Shown here: piece by piece, positions 47,967-61,500 of the stretch
How the letters are laid out: each line of letters starts with the position of its first letter
Position numbering within the stretch: position 1 is the first letter of the stretch
Assembly (NCBI GenBank): GCA_014898415.1
Contig: RCTD01000012.1
Span: 992,001-1,056,000, forward strand
DNA from: Stromatinia cepivora
Lineage: Eukaryota > Ascomycota > Leotiomycetes > Helotiales > Sclerotiniaceae
Length of the DNA: 64,000 nt
Reading direction: 5' to 3'
Notes under the pieces: generated by a model
Database searches by the model: none
Told to the model about the DNA's origin: nothing
Seen by the model: only the letters and a program-made list of their open reading frames with translations
Program-made: the position numbers and the translations under genes

Positions 47967-48335
47967 TATGGTGTGTTTGAATTGATATAGAAATCTATCG
48001 GAGAGAATGGAAAGGTAAAGTCTATAAGTATCTCAGCGTAGAAAAGGAATCGGATGTCTAGTGAATGAAGTGGGCAGAGAAGTGGAATGTGATAAATAAG
48101 AAGAGAAGTCTCACCACTATCCTCCGGTCAAACCTGGGGTTACAGGGAAAGTTCAACACTAAATATTTAGCGTCTTTCGCTTATGAAGGAATGCACCAGA
48201 AAAATACTTCTGGCTTGTGAAAATGACTGGGATATGATTTTCGGACGAATCAATGCCTTGACAAAAAGGATGACTTAGGATTTATTTGCATAAATTTTTA
48301 TCTTTCACATTATTTGATATATTGATACCTTGAAG
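47967..48335. promoter_or_regulatory. Bidirectional promoter, DUF3984-like gene / ELP1
   Basis: Only 369 bp separate the two divergent start codons, so both promoters must share this stretch. No specific factor site stands out. Confidence 0.5.
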
Positions 48336-51300
48336 ATGAGGAATTTAAGAGGTATTCAATATGAGCAATGGAAGCCTCCTGCGCAATATCAGAATAGACC
48401 AGTAACGGCGGCGGCGTGGGATTTGGCAAATGATGCTGTCGTTTGTACGGTTGGTCCTACCGAAAATGACGCTGTGATCCAACTTATTAGAGTCGAAACC
48501 AACTCAAAATCACAGTATATAATTTCCCAATCGAGCGCTTTTAAACTTTGCTGATTTGAAAATATAGTGAGAATTCCCTTATCACATCATGGGAAGCACC
48601 ATCACCAAACCCGGACTTGGCCTGTGACAAAGTTTTGAGCCTTCATTATTTCGGAGACAGCTTGACGACATGTCTCGTTCTTGCTGGTGGCGACATCATT
48701 GTCGTCAGAGAAGATCCTGAACCTGGAGAAGGGCAGATTGAAATCATGGGCTCAGTTGATGCTGGTATTACTGCGGCAAGATGGTCACCTGATGAGGAAC
48801 TGTTGGCGATTACAACTAAGGAAGATACCGTTATTTGGATGAGTCGCAGCTTCGATGGCGTTGCAGATACTACTATGACCAAAGAGGACCTCAAAGCTTC
48901 GAATCATGTATCTGTTGGTTGGGGTAAGAAGGAAACTCAATTCCAAGGCAGAGGAGCCAAAGCCTTAAGAGATCCGACTATGCCTGAGAAGATCGATGAA
49001 GGTGTTCTTAGTCCAAATGATGATTCGAGTGTTACCATCAGCTGGAGAGGTGATGGCGCTTACCTCGCTATTTCTACAGTCGAATCGGCTTCCCGTCGTA
49101 TAATTCGAGTATACTCAAGAGAAGGTGAACTTGACAGTGTCAGCGAGCCTGTGGATGGTCTCGAAGGCGCTTTGAGCTGGAGACCTTCAGGAAATCTGAT
49201 TGCAGGAATTCAAAGACTTGAGGAGAGAATTGATGTTGTATTCTTTGAACGTAACGGATTAAGACATGGAGAATTCAGTCTCCGACTTACTCAAGAACAA
49301 CGTCAACTCCCTAATCAGAACATCAAATTGGCTTGGAATTCTGATTCTACGGTGCTGGCTGTCGTGATGGCGGACTGTACTCAATTATGGACAATGGGTA
49401 ACTACCATTGGTATCTAAAGCAAGAGATTAGAAATCACCACGCTCCATTGGTTTCTACTAACCCTGTAGCTTGGCATCCAGAAAAGCCGCTGAGATTCTT
49501 ATCTGTTGCTGAGGACACTATTGATCTTGCAGAGTATACATTCACAACAGCTCGCGGTACTTTGGCACCACCACATGACTTTGGGGTGCTCGCTGTTATC
49601 GACGGACAAAATCTCATGGTAACCCCTTTCCGAGTAGCTAATGTTCCCCCTTCCATGGGTCATCATGAAGTTACAATACAATCAAACGTCATCGATATCT
49701 CCATCAACGCGGATGCTTCATTGCTTGCGGTTCTGCATCAAGAGGGCATTTCGGTTTTTGAACTAGATGCCACTAAACGTGTTGCACCTACTCCGACATT
49801 GTCGGGCCAATTCACATTTGAGTCGGTAACCAAAACTACCATATATCAACAAATCACTTTCAGTGGCAAGAGTGAGGTACTCGCTTTGGGGCGAACTGAA
49901 ACTGGTCCTGTCATTCGGGGATATCACCTCACTGATATGCCTGGTGAGATGAAAGAGAGAGCTCTTGAGAACAATCCAACATCTTCTATATCGATATTGT
50001 CAAGCTTTGTTAAAGATGGCGTAATGCATCCATACGTTCAAACTAGCTCCGGAGACCTTCATAGTTTAGCTTTCGGCGATGCGTCGTTGTCTTCCTGCAA
50101 TTTCTCTAAGCGGTTACCTTGGGTAGACATCATACCTTTCGGCGATGGCCCAAATGCCTATGGAGATGGTCGCATAGCTTTTGGATTGTCTAGGAATGGC
50201 CATTTGTTTGCAAACACGCGCTTACTAGTGCGAAATTGCACATCTTTTCTTGTCACACCAGCACATCTTATATTTACTACCACCACACATCTCCTCAAAT
50301 TTGTGCACATCGCAGGAGTTTATGGTATGTTTTTTCGATTTTCGTCGCATGGAGTCCAATGCTAATATGATCCAGATCTTGAAATTCCACCTGATGACCC
50401 AGAAATTGACGAAAGATGTAGAAGCATTGAAAGAGGTGCTCGACTAGTCACCGCAATGCCAACATCTCTTAGTCTTATCCTACAAATGCCTCGAGGAAAC
50501 TTGGAGACTATATTCCCTCGTGCAATGGTCCTTGCAGGTATTCGGAAACTTATTGAGGAAAAGAACTATAAAAAAGCTTTCACTCACTGCAGAACGCAAC
50601 GAGTGGATATGAACATTTTGTACGATCACGCTCCAGAGCAGTTCTTGTCAAATGTTGCACTTTTCATTGATCAAGTCAAGAAGATCACTTACATTGATTT
50701 GTTCCTTTCGTCATTGAGAGAAGAAGATGTTACTCAGACGATGTACAAAGAGACAAGAGTTGTGCCTCAAAATGGTAACATAGCGCCTACCACCAATGGT
50801 GCTACACCCCAGGATACCACTATTGATATCACAGCCACCAAAACTTCCAAGGTTAATAAGATCTGCGACGCTGTTCTTGAAGTTCTCAAGGCTCACACTA
50901 CAACCAACTTACAAAACATCATCACATCTAATGTGTGCAAGAATCCACCTGCGTTGGATGACGGTTTATTGGTTGTTGCTCAATTGATGAAGGAAGATGA
51001 AGCCTTGGCTGATAAAGCAGTTGAGCATATCTGTTTCTTAGCAGATGTCAACAGATTATACGAGAATGCTCTCGGTCTCTATAACCTTGATCTCGCTCTT
51101 TTAGTAGCCCAGCAGTCGCAGAAAGATCCCAGAGAATATCTTCCTTTCATGCAAAATCTACAACAAATGACCGAATTACGTCGCAAATATAGCATTGACG
51201 ATTACCTATCCCGCCATACCAAAGCACTCCATCATCTCCACGAGCTCAACGCATTTGAGGAACTACAAAAGTATACTCAAAAGCATGCCCTCTACAAAAC

Positions 51301-52450
51301 CGCTCTAGCTATTTACCGATACAACCCTGAACCCCTCGCCGTCATCACAGCCCTCTACGCCCAATATCTCGAATCTAAATCGTCCTACAAAGAAGCAGCT
51401 CTCGCTTACGAATCTCTTCACAACTACGCAAAAGCCACATCTTGCTACCTCGCCTCCGGACCTTCCCAATGGCGTGAGACACTCTTCTGTGCTCTCACCG
51501 GCGGCGCAGATGGGAATCCAATGAGCGGTTCCGCACTCACTGAGCTAGCAAGCACGCTATATGACGCTCTCATTGAAAGCAAAGATTACTACGCCGCCGC
51601 AACCATTCAACTCGACTACCTCTCTTCCCTCGAAACTGCATGTAGAACCTTCTGCAAAGGCTACTTTTTCGCCGACGCCCTCCATCTCATTGCCCTCAAA
51701 GCTCGATCCGATCTCCTCGAATCAGTCATCGACCCCGGTCTTGGCGACGCACTTGCTTCAAGCACAGAACTCCTAGCAGATTGCAAAGCACAACTACTAG
51801 CCCAAGTACCACGTATCAGAGAACTCAGACAAAAAGCCCTGGCAGATCCACTCGCTTTCTACGAAGGAGAAAGAGGAGGCGATGGCGAAATCCCCGACGA
51901 TATCTCCGTCGCAGCTTCATCCCGCGTTTCTACAAATCGCTCGCTCTTTACACGATACACGGGTAGTGGTAGTGTAGGAACTGTAGGAACGGGCGTAAGT
52001 AGAGCAACGAGCAAAAATAGGAGGAGAGAAGAGAGGAAGCGAGCAAGGGGTAAGAAGGGAAGTGTTTATGAAGAGGAATATTTGGTGGCTAGTGTAGGCA
52101 GATTGATTACGCGAGTGCAGGATTCGAGAGGTGAGGTTGAGAGGTTGGTGGTGGGGTTGGTGAGGAGGGGTATGTGGGAGAGGGCGAGGGCGGTTGAGGC
52201 GAGTGTGGTGGAGGTTGTGGGGTTGTGTAAGGGCTGTGTTGGGGAGGTTTTTGGTACAGTGGGAGATGTGAGTGAGAATGGGAATGCAAATGCAAATGCA
52301 AATGGGCCCGAACAAGGTGTTACAGAAGGACAGGAATACAGACCAGTAGGTGGCGACGCAGTCTACGCAGAGAGTTTACAAGCGGCGGGACGAAAGAAGG
52401 AAGCTCCACATCTTTCTGCTTTTGAAAAATTGTCGTTGTTGGGTACTTAG
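48336..52450 (+). CDS. elp1: Elongator complex subunit 1 (Elp1/IKI3)
   Basis: Three exons, 48336-48514, 48568-50324 and 50376-52450, give 1336 residues, the normal size. Elp1 is the scaffold of Elongator, which modifies wobble uridines of tRNAs in the cytoplasm. The start MRNLRGIQYEQW, the WD-propeller segments (CDKVLSLHYFGDSLTTCLVL; SPDEELLAITTKEDT; VDGLEGALSWRPSGNLIAGI; FFERNGLRHGEFSLRL) and, after intron 2, MPRGNLETIFPRAMVLAGIR are typical IKI3 features. The C-terminal half is helical (TPR-like). Near residues 1190-1215 is the basic stretch SRATSKNRRREERKRARGKK, matching the tRNA-binding basic region of Elp1. Both introns (53 and 51 nt) are needed to stay in frame. The C-terminus has an Asn/Ala micro-repeat (ANANANG). 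Confidence 0.95.
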
Positions 52451-52663
52451 GTTTTTGATAGTTTAGTAAAGGAAAGTTGTGATTTTTAAGAACCTTATGG
52501 CTAGATATGAATGGATAGACGCGGATCGAAGTGATAGAAACTATGTGTGTTGAATTTGATATATACTATAACACCACGAATGCCTTGAAAGGTCTATGTG
52601 CCATGTATTCCATACATTTACATTTTTTTTTCATTCCAAATACATAATATACATGCATAATCA
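52451..52663. terminator. Convergent 3' region, ELP1 / uL24m
   Basis: 213 bp separate two converging stop codons. AT-rich poly(A)-signal-like sequence (for example AATACATAATATAC near 52639) is present. The two 3' untranslated regions may overlap. Confidence 0.4.
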
Positions 52664-53937
52664 TCAAGCAGCCACTGGCACTGGCACTGGCTCTGTAGGC
52701 GTGGATGTAGGTGGAGAAGTGATGCCAGCTTCCCCAGCTTCTGTAGGTGTGGCCCCTTCCACCGTGCTAATACCCACCTGTCTCATAATCGTTCCTCTCC
52801 TCCGAGAGATCACCTCTCCAATCCTCAATAACATGCCTCGAGTAAGTTGACCCTTGCCCTTGGCTTTTCGTAGTGATCTTTCTCTCTTATTAAGTTCCTT
52901 CAATGGCGTCCTCATCGAATCAATCGTCTTCTTCTTCGCCTCTTTTTGTCTATCTTCTTCTAATTTTCTCTCTACGTATTCGGGATCATGTCTCGTCCTG
53001 AATACCGAATATTTATTTCTCAACTCATCAATCACACTCCCGGGCATCGGAGGCGTAAGGAGTGTGGGCACGAATGTTTTTTCTTCCACCTCCATTCGCA
53101 GGGTATCGCAATCATAGTCCTTCTTCTCTCGAGGTTCATTTTTGGGCCATGGAATTATTATATTGGGACGGTTACCGGCACCGGGGATTATACGCTGCCA
53201 TTTGACGGTTTGGGCGTGACGGTCTCGGAACATTCTATGGTGGGCGAGCTTTTTAGCGATGACGTCGCGGGTCAGGCCGGTTATTGGGTCGGTATAGGGA
53301 AATACTAGTTTGACATTTTTTAAGGAGATGCCTTGGGGGAGGGAGAGGGTGGCACGGCGGTCTTGGCCTTCCTCTGATAACATCCATTCGGGCATTGCTA
53401 CATCGATCTAATGATTATCTTAGTGTGTGCCAATGCAGGATTCGTGGTGGGGGTGATTGGAGAGCGGATGGCACGAGAGATCTCAAAACATACCATATCC
53501 AATCCCCCACAAAAAACTTCCGCCCTCTGTTTATCGACTTTCTCTACCTTCCCAATCTTTCCCTTATCTCGTCCCTCAATCACAACCACTCTATCCCCCA
53601 CCGTAATATTTAGATGTTTTTTCCCACCCCATATGTCCAGTATCTCCAAGATTTCTTTCTTTTTCGCAGCCGGTTCCTCCATGAATTCGGATTTAATACT
53701 GCCATACTTATCGGCCTTTGAACCCACATCTCTCTTCGGAGCCAACTCCTTCAATTCCCAATCCTCCCTTCGCACCACCTTATTTTCCTTCGCCCGTTTT
53801 AAGTTTTCCCCATTCCATTGTCTCATCCTGTCCTGTCGAATAGCAAACTCGTCAAGTTCATTTTTGCGCTGCCGCCTTGCAAGCCGGCGGACGGCTTGCT
53901 TTTCGGCAAGTATCGTACGCCGAATTACTTTTTGCAT
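52664..53937 (-). CDS. mrpl40: Mitochondrial large-subunit ribosomal protein uL24m (MRPL40)
   Basis: Two exons, 53937-53494 and 53407-52664, give 395 residues. The KOW motif is at about residues 113-145 (VGDRVVVIEGRDKGKIGKVEKV), the RNA-binding hallmark of uL24. The very basic N-terminus (MQKVIRRTILAEKQAVRRLARR) suits mitochondrial import and rRNA contact. The long C-terminal extension with LSLPQGISLKNVKLVFPY and TGLTRDVIAKKL is typical of the fungal mitochondrial protein. Splicing joins GGLDM to IDVAMPEWM. The C-terminus ends in a Pro/Val repeat (PVPVPVAA) from a GGCACT-type microsatellite. It is convergent with ELP1 and divergent from Rho1. Confidence 0.9.
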
Positions 53938-55759
53938 GGTGGCGGGGGAGGGGGGATTCGTTTGGTGCTGGTGAGGGTGACTGGTTCAACTTTTTTTGGA
54001 TGGAGCTTTCGTTGATATTGGGCTAGTGGGTTTTGGGTTAGTGCATAATTCATGGGGATACAGTCACGTGGTCATGTCGGAACCTGAATTAGTTCTTAAT
54101 TGGTTCAGGGGCAAATAGTGCATAAGTTGATGTGCCAAGTGAGGTTAGCCAATCAAAGTATTTGTTATCTTTCAGATATGAGGCAGATTCATTCGTTGTA
54201 TCATCTAAATGTTGTATTGTACTAGGTATTTAGGACAATGGACGTATTCATGAAATGCTGGGATGACATCAAGAGGGCGAAAAGAATATGTCACAACAAA
54301 GAGAAAAGCGTGTCGGAATTCCCGCAAGTCCTGCTGCCGTGTGTTCACAGTCCTGTACATCCTTATCCTCTCTTTCTTTGGTTGGTAGAAATGAGGCGCG
54401 AGTGAGGGAGTGAGGCGCAGATTGTCTAGGTCCTAGGAGCTCAGCCCCATCTGGTATGCGTAAACTTAACGGATGTCTCCTGAAGTTGGGGACGTGCTTT
54501 TCTCTATGAAAGGAAGACAATTGCAAGTTAGTAGTAGATACCTTTAAAAGGCATCGTGATGTGAAACAGTATGGAAGCAGTACAAGGTCAGTAAATACGC
54601 CTGATGGAAGCAGCCCCGTAATCAGAGTCATATGGTGAAGCATACGGGCCCAAGTTCATTCATTCATTGAGTCTAGACTCTACCTAGGTCTTAGGTGCAG
54701 GAATCAGAACTCAGGAGGGGATCGAAAGAAAGAAATAGGGAATCGCCAAGGAAGCAGGTTGGCAATATAGCCACCAACCACTACTTCACTCCATACAGAT
54801 ATGAATCTCCTCCAAGATTGTCCTATCCGTACAGTGATATTGATTTCAGAATTACACTAAAGGGTTATCGCTGGCTCCTGAATATATTGAAGTACCTATC
54901 TATTCCTTGGTGTTGGACCTGCTCAAATGAATATCAAATGCGGGTACTAAGTAGAAACAGGTATTAAAGTACGGCACGGAAATAATTAAAGAGCAAAGTT
55001 CTTTTCGTATACCGAATCTGAGAAAATCTCAGAAAAGTCGAAGAACAAAAAGAATAGATATAGAGTTTTAAGCAAACGTGGAATGGTTGACTTCCTTGTC
55101 TATTGTCATCAGTCTTTGCATGATGTGAGGTTGAGAAGTGAATGGTGATGGTGCAGAATACGTGGAGAATGCAGTACATCACCTCAATTAGCAGATACTA
55201 ATGTATGAACCTTGGTAGCCCCTTAGTTGGTGGCTAGGGTAATGATTGACATAAAAATAGATAGATAATGAACATGGTAGAAAAAAAAGACAGAATAACT
55301 ACAGCAGTAGGCAGGAATACCATAAGTACTAGGTAGGTATTGGATTGGTACTGTTGATATCATGAATGAAATGAATCATGAGATTTCTTTGATAATAATA
55401 TTCCTGGCACGGTACCCATCCAATCCAATTCATTGCTTGATTCACCGCATCGGCCTAGTTGAACCCATAGCCCAAGGTTTTTCTTATTTATGCTGGAATG
55501 ATTCCCATAGTAACCAAATAAATAATTAAGTGCCTTATAATTACAATCACAAAGCTTTAAGGCAATAACATTCGAACCGACTCTATTAGGTTTCTCCAAA
55601 GGTTGCCTTTCTTGAACTCATTTCCACCTTCAACAACCTTTCCAATTAACGAACTTTCATCTGCAACGACCCATACGATCTGTTTACACACATTACAATT
55701 TAATCAACAACTTCACACAGTCGCTCTCTTTAACAAATCTTATCACAACCTTTGCCAAA
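53938..55759. other. Intergenic region, uL24m and rho1 promoters
   Basis: A divergent arrangement: the left end is the promoter of the minus-strand ribosomal protein gene and the right end the rho1 promoter with a C/A/T-rich leader (about 55600-55759). Short frames overlap on both strands without recognisable motifs. Confidence 0.5.
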
Positions 55760-56726
55760 ATGGCGGAAATCAGAAGAAAGCTTGTTATTGTCGGAGATGG
55801 TGCTTGTGGTAAGACTTGCTTGTTGATGTAAGTACCCATCTCCTTTCAACGGTTTTCTAGTTGATAAAAACGATAAAAGTTATACCTACTAACAAATCTG
55901 CCAGTGTCTTCTCCAAGGGAACCTTCCCAGAGGTAAGCTTTACACCGACTCCTTACAATTATATGCGAATCAAATACAACGCGGCCATCGCGTCAATCAC
56001 TGTTGATGTCGCCAACGAAGCTATTGATGGAGTATCACTACATCATCAGAATCAATAACTAATGCATTTTCTGCTATAGGTCTACGTCCCAACCGTTTTC
56101 GAGAACTATGTCGCCGATGTCGAGGTTGATGGAAAGCACGTTGAGTTGGCTCTATGGGATACGGCTGGACAAGAAGATTACGATCGTCTCAGACCTCTAT
56201 CATATCCAGATTCGCATGTCATCTTGATCTGTTTCGCCGTTGACTCCCCCGATTCCCTTGATAACGTTCAGGAGAAGGTATGATTGATAGATGATTCCAT
56301 CTGCTATTGCTATGATAAGACAACTGCTGACACGTGCCTAACCAGTGGATCTCCGAAGTCCTCCATTTCTGCCAGGGCCTCCCAATCATCCTCGTTGGAT
56401 GCAAGAAGGATTTGCGCCACGACCCAAAAACCATCGAGGAATTACACAAGACCAACCAAACCCCGGTCTCAGAAGATCAGGTAAGGATACATCAGATACA
56501 GCGCGTTTTGAAAACAGCTGCTTGATAGAGAACGAAGTGCATAATAGAGGAACCATGCTAACTCTCCTATCAATAGGCTCAACGTGTTGCTGATAAGATC
56601 GGTGCTTACAAGTCTCTTGAGTGTTCAGCAAAGACCAATGAGGGTGTGCGTGAGGTTTTCGAACATGCTACTCGTGCTGCACTCTTGACCAAGAAGGAGA
56701 AGAAGAAGAAGTGCATTGTTCTATAA
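55760..56726 (+). CDS. rho1: Rho1 GTPase
   Basis: Five exons: 55760-55827, 55905-55932, 56080-56277, 56346-56480 and 56577-56726; 192 residues. Rho1 is the essential regulatory GTPase that activates beta-1,3-glucan synthase and protein kinase C for wall integrity and polarity. Visible: P-loop GDGACGKT (12-19), effector region [37 protein letters not shown], the Rho-specific insert region around [28 protein letters not shown], and the C-terminus [11 protein letters not shown] with polybasic segment and prenylation box CIVL (geranylgeranyl type). Exon 2 is only 28 nt and encodes VFSKGTFPE. The five-exon structure and sequence are those of Rho1 rather than Cdc42 or Rac. Confidence 0.97.
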
Positions 56727-58599
56727 AGCTACTGTTATCGACTCTTCTCTTTCTCTAATGCGATCGGATTTTATTTTACTGCGAATGTAGCTCGCTCGGT
56801 TGGGTGACGGATTTCATGCTAGCGAGAGGGAATATGTGCTTACAGACTGTGCATGGCTCTTCTTTATCGGCATATTAATCTATCATCTTCTTGATTGATA
56901 ATTCGTGGACCATATCTTCAAGTTCCTCGCAACAATATCGAGCACTTCTTTCTTACTACACATCTGGGTTCCGACACAAATATCTCAGGGCATACGAACG
57001 GATGAATATGTCTCTTTTCTTCCGCAAATTGTGCCACGCTAGTTTCTTCTTTGTGTCTCTTTTTTCTCGCAAGATCTTTGTTGTTTCCTCATCTTCTTTT
57101 TTATGCGTGCGGTCAAGAATGGATCTGATTCATAAGGGTGCTTACTGCGTGCGTTACGTCTGCTCTTCTTCCTCATCGTTGCTTCATGTGTGCAAGGGGA
57201 GGTTGTGCAGGGCACGGAGGATAGGGAGTGAATGGACTTTCGCATTTTTGTAAGGTGTAATAGCAATAGGCGTAGTCTATCAAGAGATGTTTTTTGAGGT
57301 CTGATTGCACCAATATACTTGAGGCGTTCCTTCTTTTTATTCATAATGGTTGAGTATTGATGGATGGGTAAATAGGCGGTAATGATTCCTGCGCTCTTTG
57401 CATACTTGTATTTGATCTACATGTGGTCTGCTTTGTGAAAGAGGTAAATGATTTAATGCTCATCTATCCTGTGGTATTAACCCTACTGTCCTTTCAAGTC
57501 TGTGATGATGCTATTGATATCGATCTACAGCATGCCGACCTCCATGGTGCGTTCAACTCGAAGCCACAGCCCATGCCATGATCGAAGTTCCATGGCTTAC
57601 TCGCTTCTCCGTAGCGATGGTATAACCCAGCCCGGACTTGGGTATGTACTGATGTAGTATTATGTTCAGGTCTGGCATTCATTTACAGAGTATCATACTT
57701 GATTGCTCAAAGCAGCTTTGTTGTTGGTCGGTAGCTTAGAGGTGGCTTGTGGACCTATGAATGCGGAATGGGGTGTTTTGAGCATGGCGGTGTGGCGGCT
57801 CCGGATTGCAGTGAGTTGTGGGGTAGGGATAAGGTGAGTGTTGTTGGCTGGACTGGGGTAGCGATGGAAAAGGGTGATGTAGGGAAGAATGTGGTGGAGA
57901 GTTTATCGTGCTGTGGGTGTGGGGAGCTGGTGTTTACATCTGGTCGTGGGATGATACTTGGCAGGCATAATGGAGCAAATGAGTACCCTGGGTGAGCAGC
58001 CATGTGTTGCAAGATTGCTTCGATGTAGCTAGAATGGCAGCTACAGTTACTTGAATGCAAGTGGCAATAAAACAATATTTACCTTCATCTTTATAATACA
58101 TGTACTAAGGATCAGTACTCAGGTAGAGTTGGGGATCGTAGGATGATAAGTAATATATGGGAACTCTCGTGGTGCTAGATATGGCGATGCTAACTTTTCA
58201 AGTTGGCTTAGAAAATCTGTATGGAGTAGATACAAACATTTAACGCTCACAAGTTACTGAATAGTAGTACTCTGGAATCAGTTATTATAAAGCTTTAAAG
58301 TTACATATCTAATGTGATTTTCGTGCCGATTGGGAAGTATTTCTTTTGCTGTCGCCAGACAGTCAGGTGATAACCTCCCGACTTCACTTGACCAAACTTC
58401 ACTTCTTCATTCACTCCGCATACAACCACTCATCATTTCAGTTCACTTTCACTCTTTTAAGGCTGACCTTAATTTTACATAGCGCCATAATATCGCGAGG
58501 CTGAAATAAACATGAAATAAACCTTCCCTCAAGAGAGCTTATTCCTCAACACAAACAAAACCAACACAGCAACCACGACTGTAGCACATCACCGCCGCG
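56727..58599. other. Intergenic region downstream of rho1
   Basis: It contains the rho1 3' side and the promoter of the large orphan gene. Frames of 60-120 codons occur on both strands but overlap each other and show no motif. Confidence 0.5.
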
Positions 58600-61500
58600 A
58601 TGTGTATGTTCAGGCTCACAACGTACGAAAATTGTTGGGCGCAATACACTCATGTATTGATCTGCTCCGTCGGATCACACATTAGCAACGAACTTAGTCC
58701 TCCTGGAGATCGTGTCGAATCAGCGTTGAAATGTCCAAACTTAAAATCCGAGCATATCCACGTCGGACAATCAAGATGCAGTTGCAAAAGCCACCCAACT
58801 CAAGATTTTGAAACTGTCTGTGAAAGAGTGTGGGGAGGCGACTTTGTCGGAGAGGTTAATTGTACTTTGCTGCCGGGTTCAGCTGCACGGTTTGAACTTC
58901 GCGACCGAGAATGGACCAATTGCACCAACGATATGCTACTTAGAGGCGGGGATCGCTTTGTGCCCGACGATTACGTCCCCGGTGCTCAAGAGTGGAATGA
59001 TTGTGAGTGGGATGGAGACAGCAAGGTGGTAGATTGGAGAGATAAAGATTGGGTCACGTTGGCCGAACAGGGAGAAGTCACCGCTGGTCAAAACACAGCG
59101 ATGGAAGAAGAAACTAAGTTTATTGAGAGGAGTCAAACTTACGAAGATGTCCAACCGGTGAAGAACGAAATGTTTTCGACCGTGCATAATCTGATTGGAC
59201 AGTTTAACACGGCAAATCACTATGTTGGCAATATTAGTGATGCTGTAGCCAAGCGGAGACAACTAAAGGATCAGAGAGAAGCCGCAGCAAATGGTCAATA
59301 TACCCCTCCTTCGCCACCAAGCGTCGGTCAGCCACGAAACCAGAGAAAAGCTTTAATTCCAAATGTTGATCAACCGCGGCATATAAGACACTTCACTGCA
59401 CTGACAGATCGTGAAGCTCAACACAATGTAGCGTCGCCATCGACTTCAGCTGTTGACACATCACCAGTTGTCCCAATTGGCCTCAGGAAGATGACTGTTT
59501 GGGAAGCAGCACATTTACGGAGAGAAGAAGAAAAGAAGGAGACGAGTAGACTTGGTGCACAATCAACTGCGAATGTTCCAGCACCACTACATGTCCCATT
59601 TGGTCCGAGGGTGATGCCTGTTTGGGAGTTGGCGCGAATCCTAAAGGAGAAACAAGGGAAGGAAAGAAAGAGACTTGCAGCACAATCAGGCAACTACTTG
59701 CAAAGTCCAATGGATCTTATTTCTGCTGACACTACAAGCACGAGGGGTGATGAGCACAGTATAGATGATACGAATCAAGCTACGAACGTAGGAATACGGG
59801 TGCCTGCTCCATGGGAAGTTTCTTTGGCTCCTGTCCGTACAATTGAAAGCTCGCAAGACAGACGCAAGATGGAACGAGATGAGAAGAGAAACAACTTTCT
59901 GCAGAATACATACAACCAACGAGTTGCCATTCGGGAAAACAAGTTAAACGATCAAACGCAAGAATCGGCCCAGTCTACTCAAGATAGTACCCAAGACGTC
60001 AATATGCATATACTTGCACAACAAGATAATGCACCATCTACCAGTGCACCACTTTCCACGCCATGGAATGGAGTGCCTGAATTTGTGGTTTCTCAGGAGT
60101 ACAACAATACTCTACCAGAGTCTGATGATAGCAACTTCAACTTCAACAATTATTCTATGACCAAACAACTCACTGAAGAGGTTGAAATGGCAGTTCCGCA
60201 TAAAATTTCAGATCCTGGACGCAGGGAATTTTTGACACCCCGCGAGCCGAGTCACATCCCAAGATACCAGGCAAGGCTTCCAGACCCCAAATCCGATCCC
60301 TATCGGAGCCTAAGCGAGAATAAGCCACGAGCTGAAATAAGAGCAATTAGAAAGTCCCAAGAAATTTCAGAACAATCGAAGATCACATTAGAGCAGGAAG
60401 AAACAGCACAAAGTGTTCTACAGGCTCGGATCAAACCCGACGTCTTTCCGCAAGAGTCAAGCCATTTACAAGAACGACCCGAAAGAACGGCGATGAGAAA
60501 GCTCCAAGAGATCGAAGAACAGTCAAAGATACAAGGAAACAGGAGCAAGCGAGATGTTCTAAACGATCCAAATCAGCTTGATGCCTTTCTACAAGATTTC
60601 ACATTTTCACAGCAAGAGATAGTTCGGGAAATCTGGATGACGGAGAAAGACAAGGTTGATGAGGAGCATCGCAAACTTTACGGAAGAAACAGGACTGCTA
60701 GTGGAGAAGTTTCAAGTAGTTTGCAAGCAGGAGATAGAAGAGTCACGCATCTAGATAAATATGAAGACGATGAGGAGGCTGATTTTGATAGCGAGTCAGA
60801 TGCAGAGGCATTACTTCTTCGGGGTCGCGATCTGCCTTCAGGTATATCGGACCAGTCGCGTCCTTCTAGATTACCTAGGTTCCTCAAATCAAAGCGTGAG
60901 AACGAGTTGATGGTAGGTATTCTTGGTGATCAAGACAGGTTGGAGACATATTTACAGAACTTTCCGAGTGGGCAACAAAATATGGCTCGAGAGAGCTGGT
61001 TTGAAGTACTACATTTAGCAGATCGCCGCTTGAAAAAGGTTCTGAGCCAGATCAGCTTGTTTGCCACCAATGACGGTGAAGGGAGTGGTATCGAGGATGA
61101 CGAAGACAAGTTATGGGCAGAGCGGTACGCATATTTGTCCTGCTTCAGATGAACATGAAAGCTCACGTACTTTAGTAAGAACGCCCAGAGCAGGGTACGA
61201 GTAAAGCTAGCTCGAAAGTAAGAACGTCAATCTGCACCTATTGCACTTCGTTTGTGTTCGCTAACAAATGTAAGGTTCGATCAGAAGACTAGGGCACTGG
61301 AGCGCGCATCCAAGCGACGGGAAGACCAGAAAATTCGTGAAGAACAGAAAGAACAAAAGCAGCATCTATTCAGTTATGGCAAGACACTCAAAGGACAAGT
61401 CCAGGCTGGTGAAGGTGGTAATCTCTCGAACCATACTGATCATGCGGGAATCACAAATAATCAACAGGAAACAACCAGCAACCCATTTGAACACCAGGCA

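Noticed and set aside
56891..57253. 120-codon frame downstream of rho1
   Set aside because: Low-complexity Ser/Phe/Cys/Arg sequence in the rho1 3' flank with an antisense open frame of similar length.
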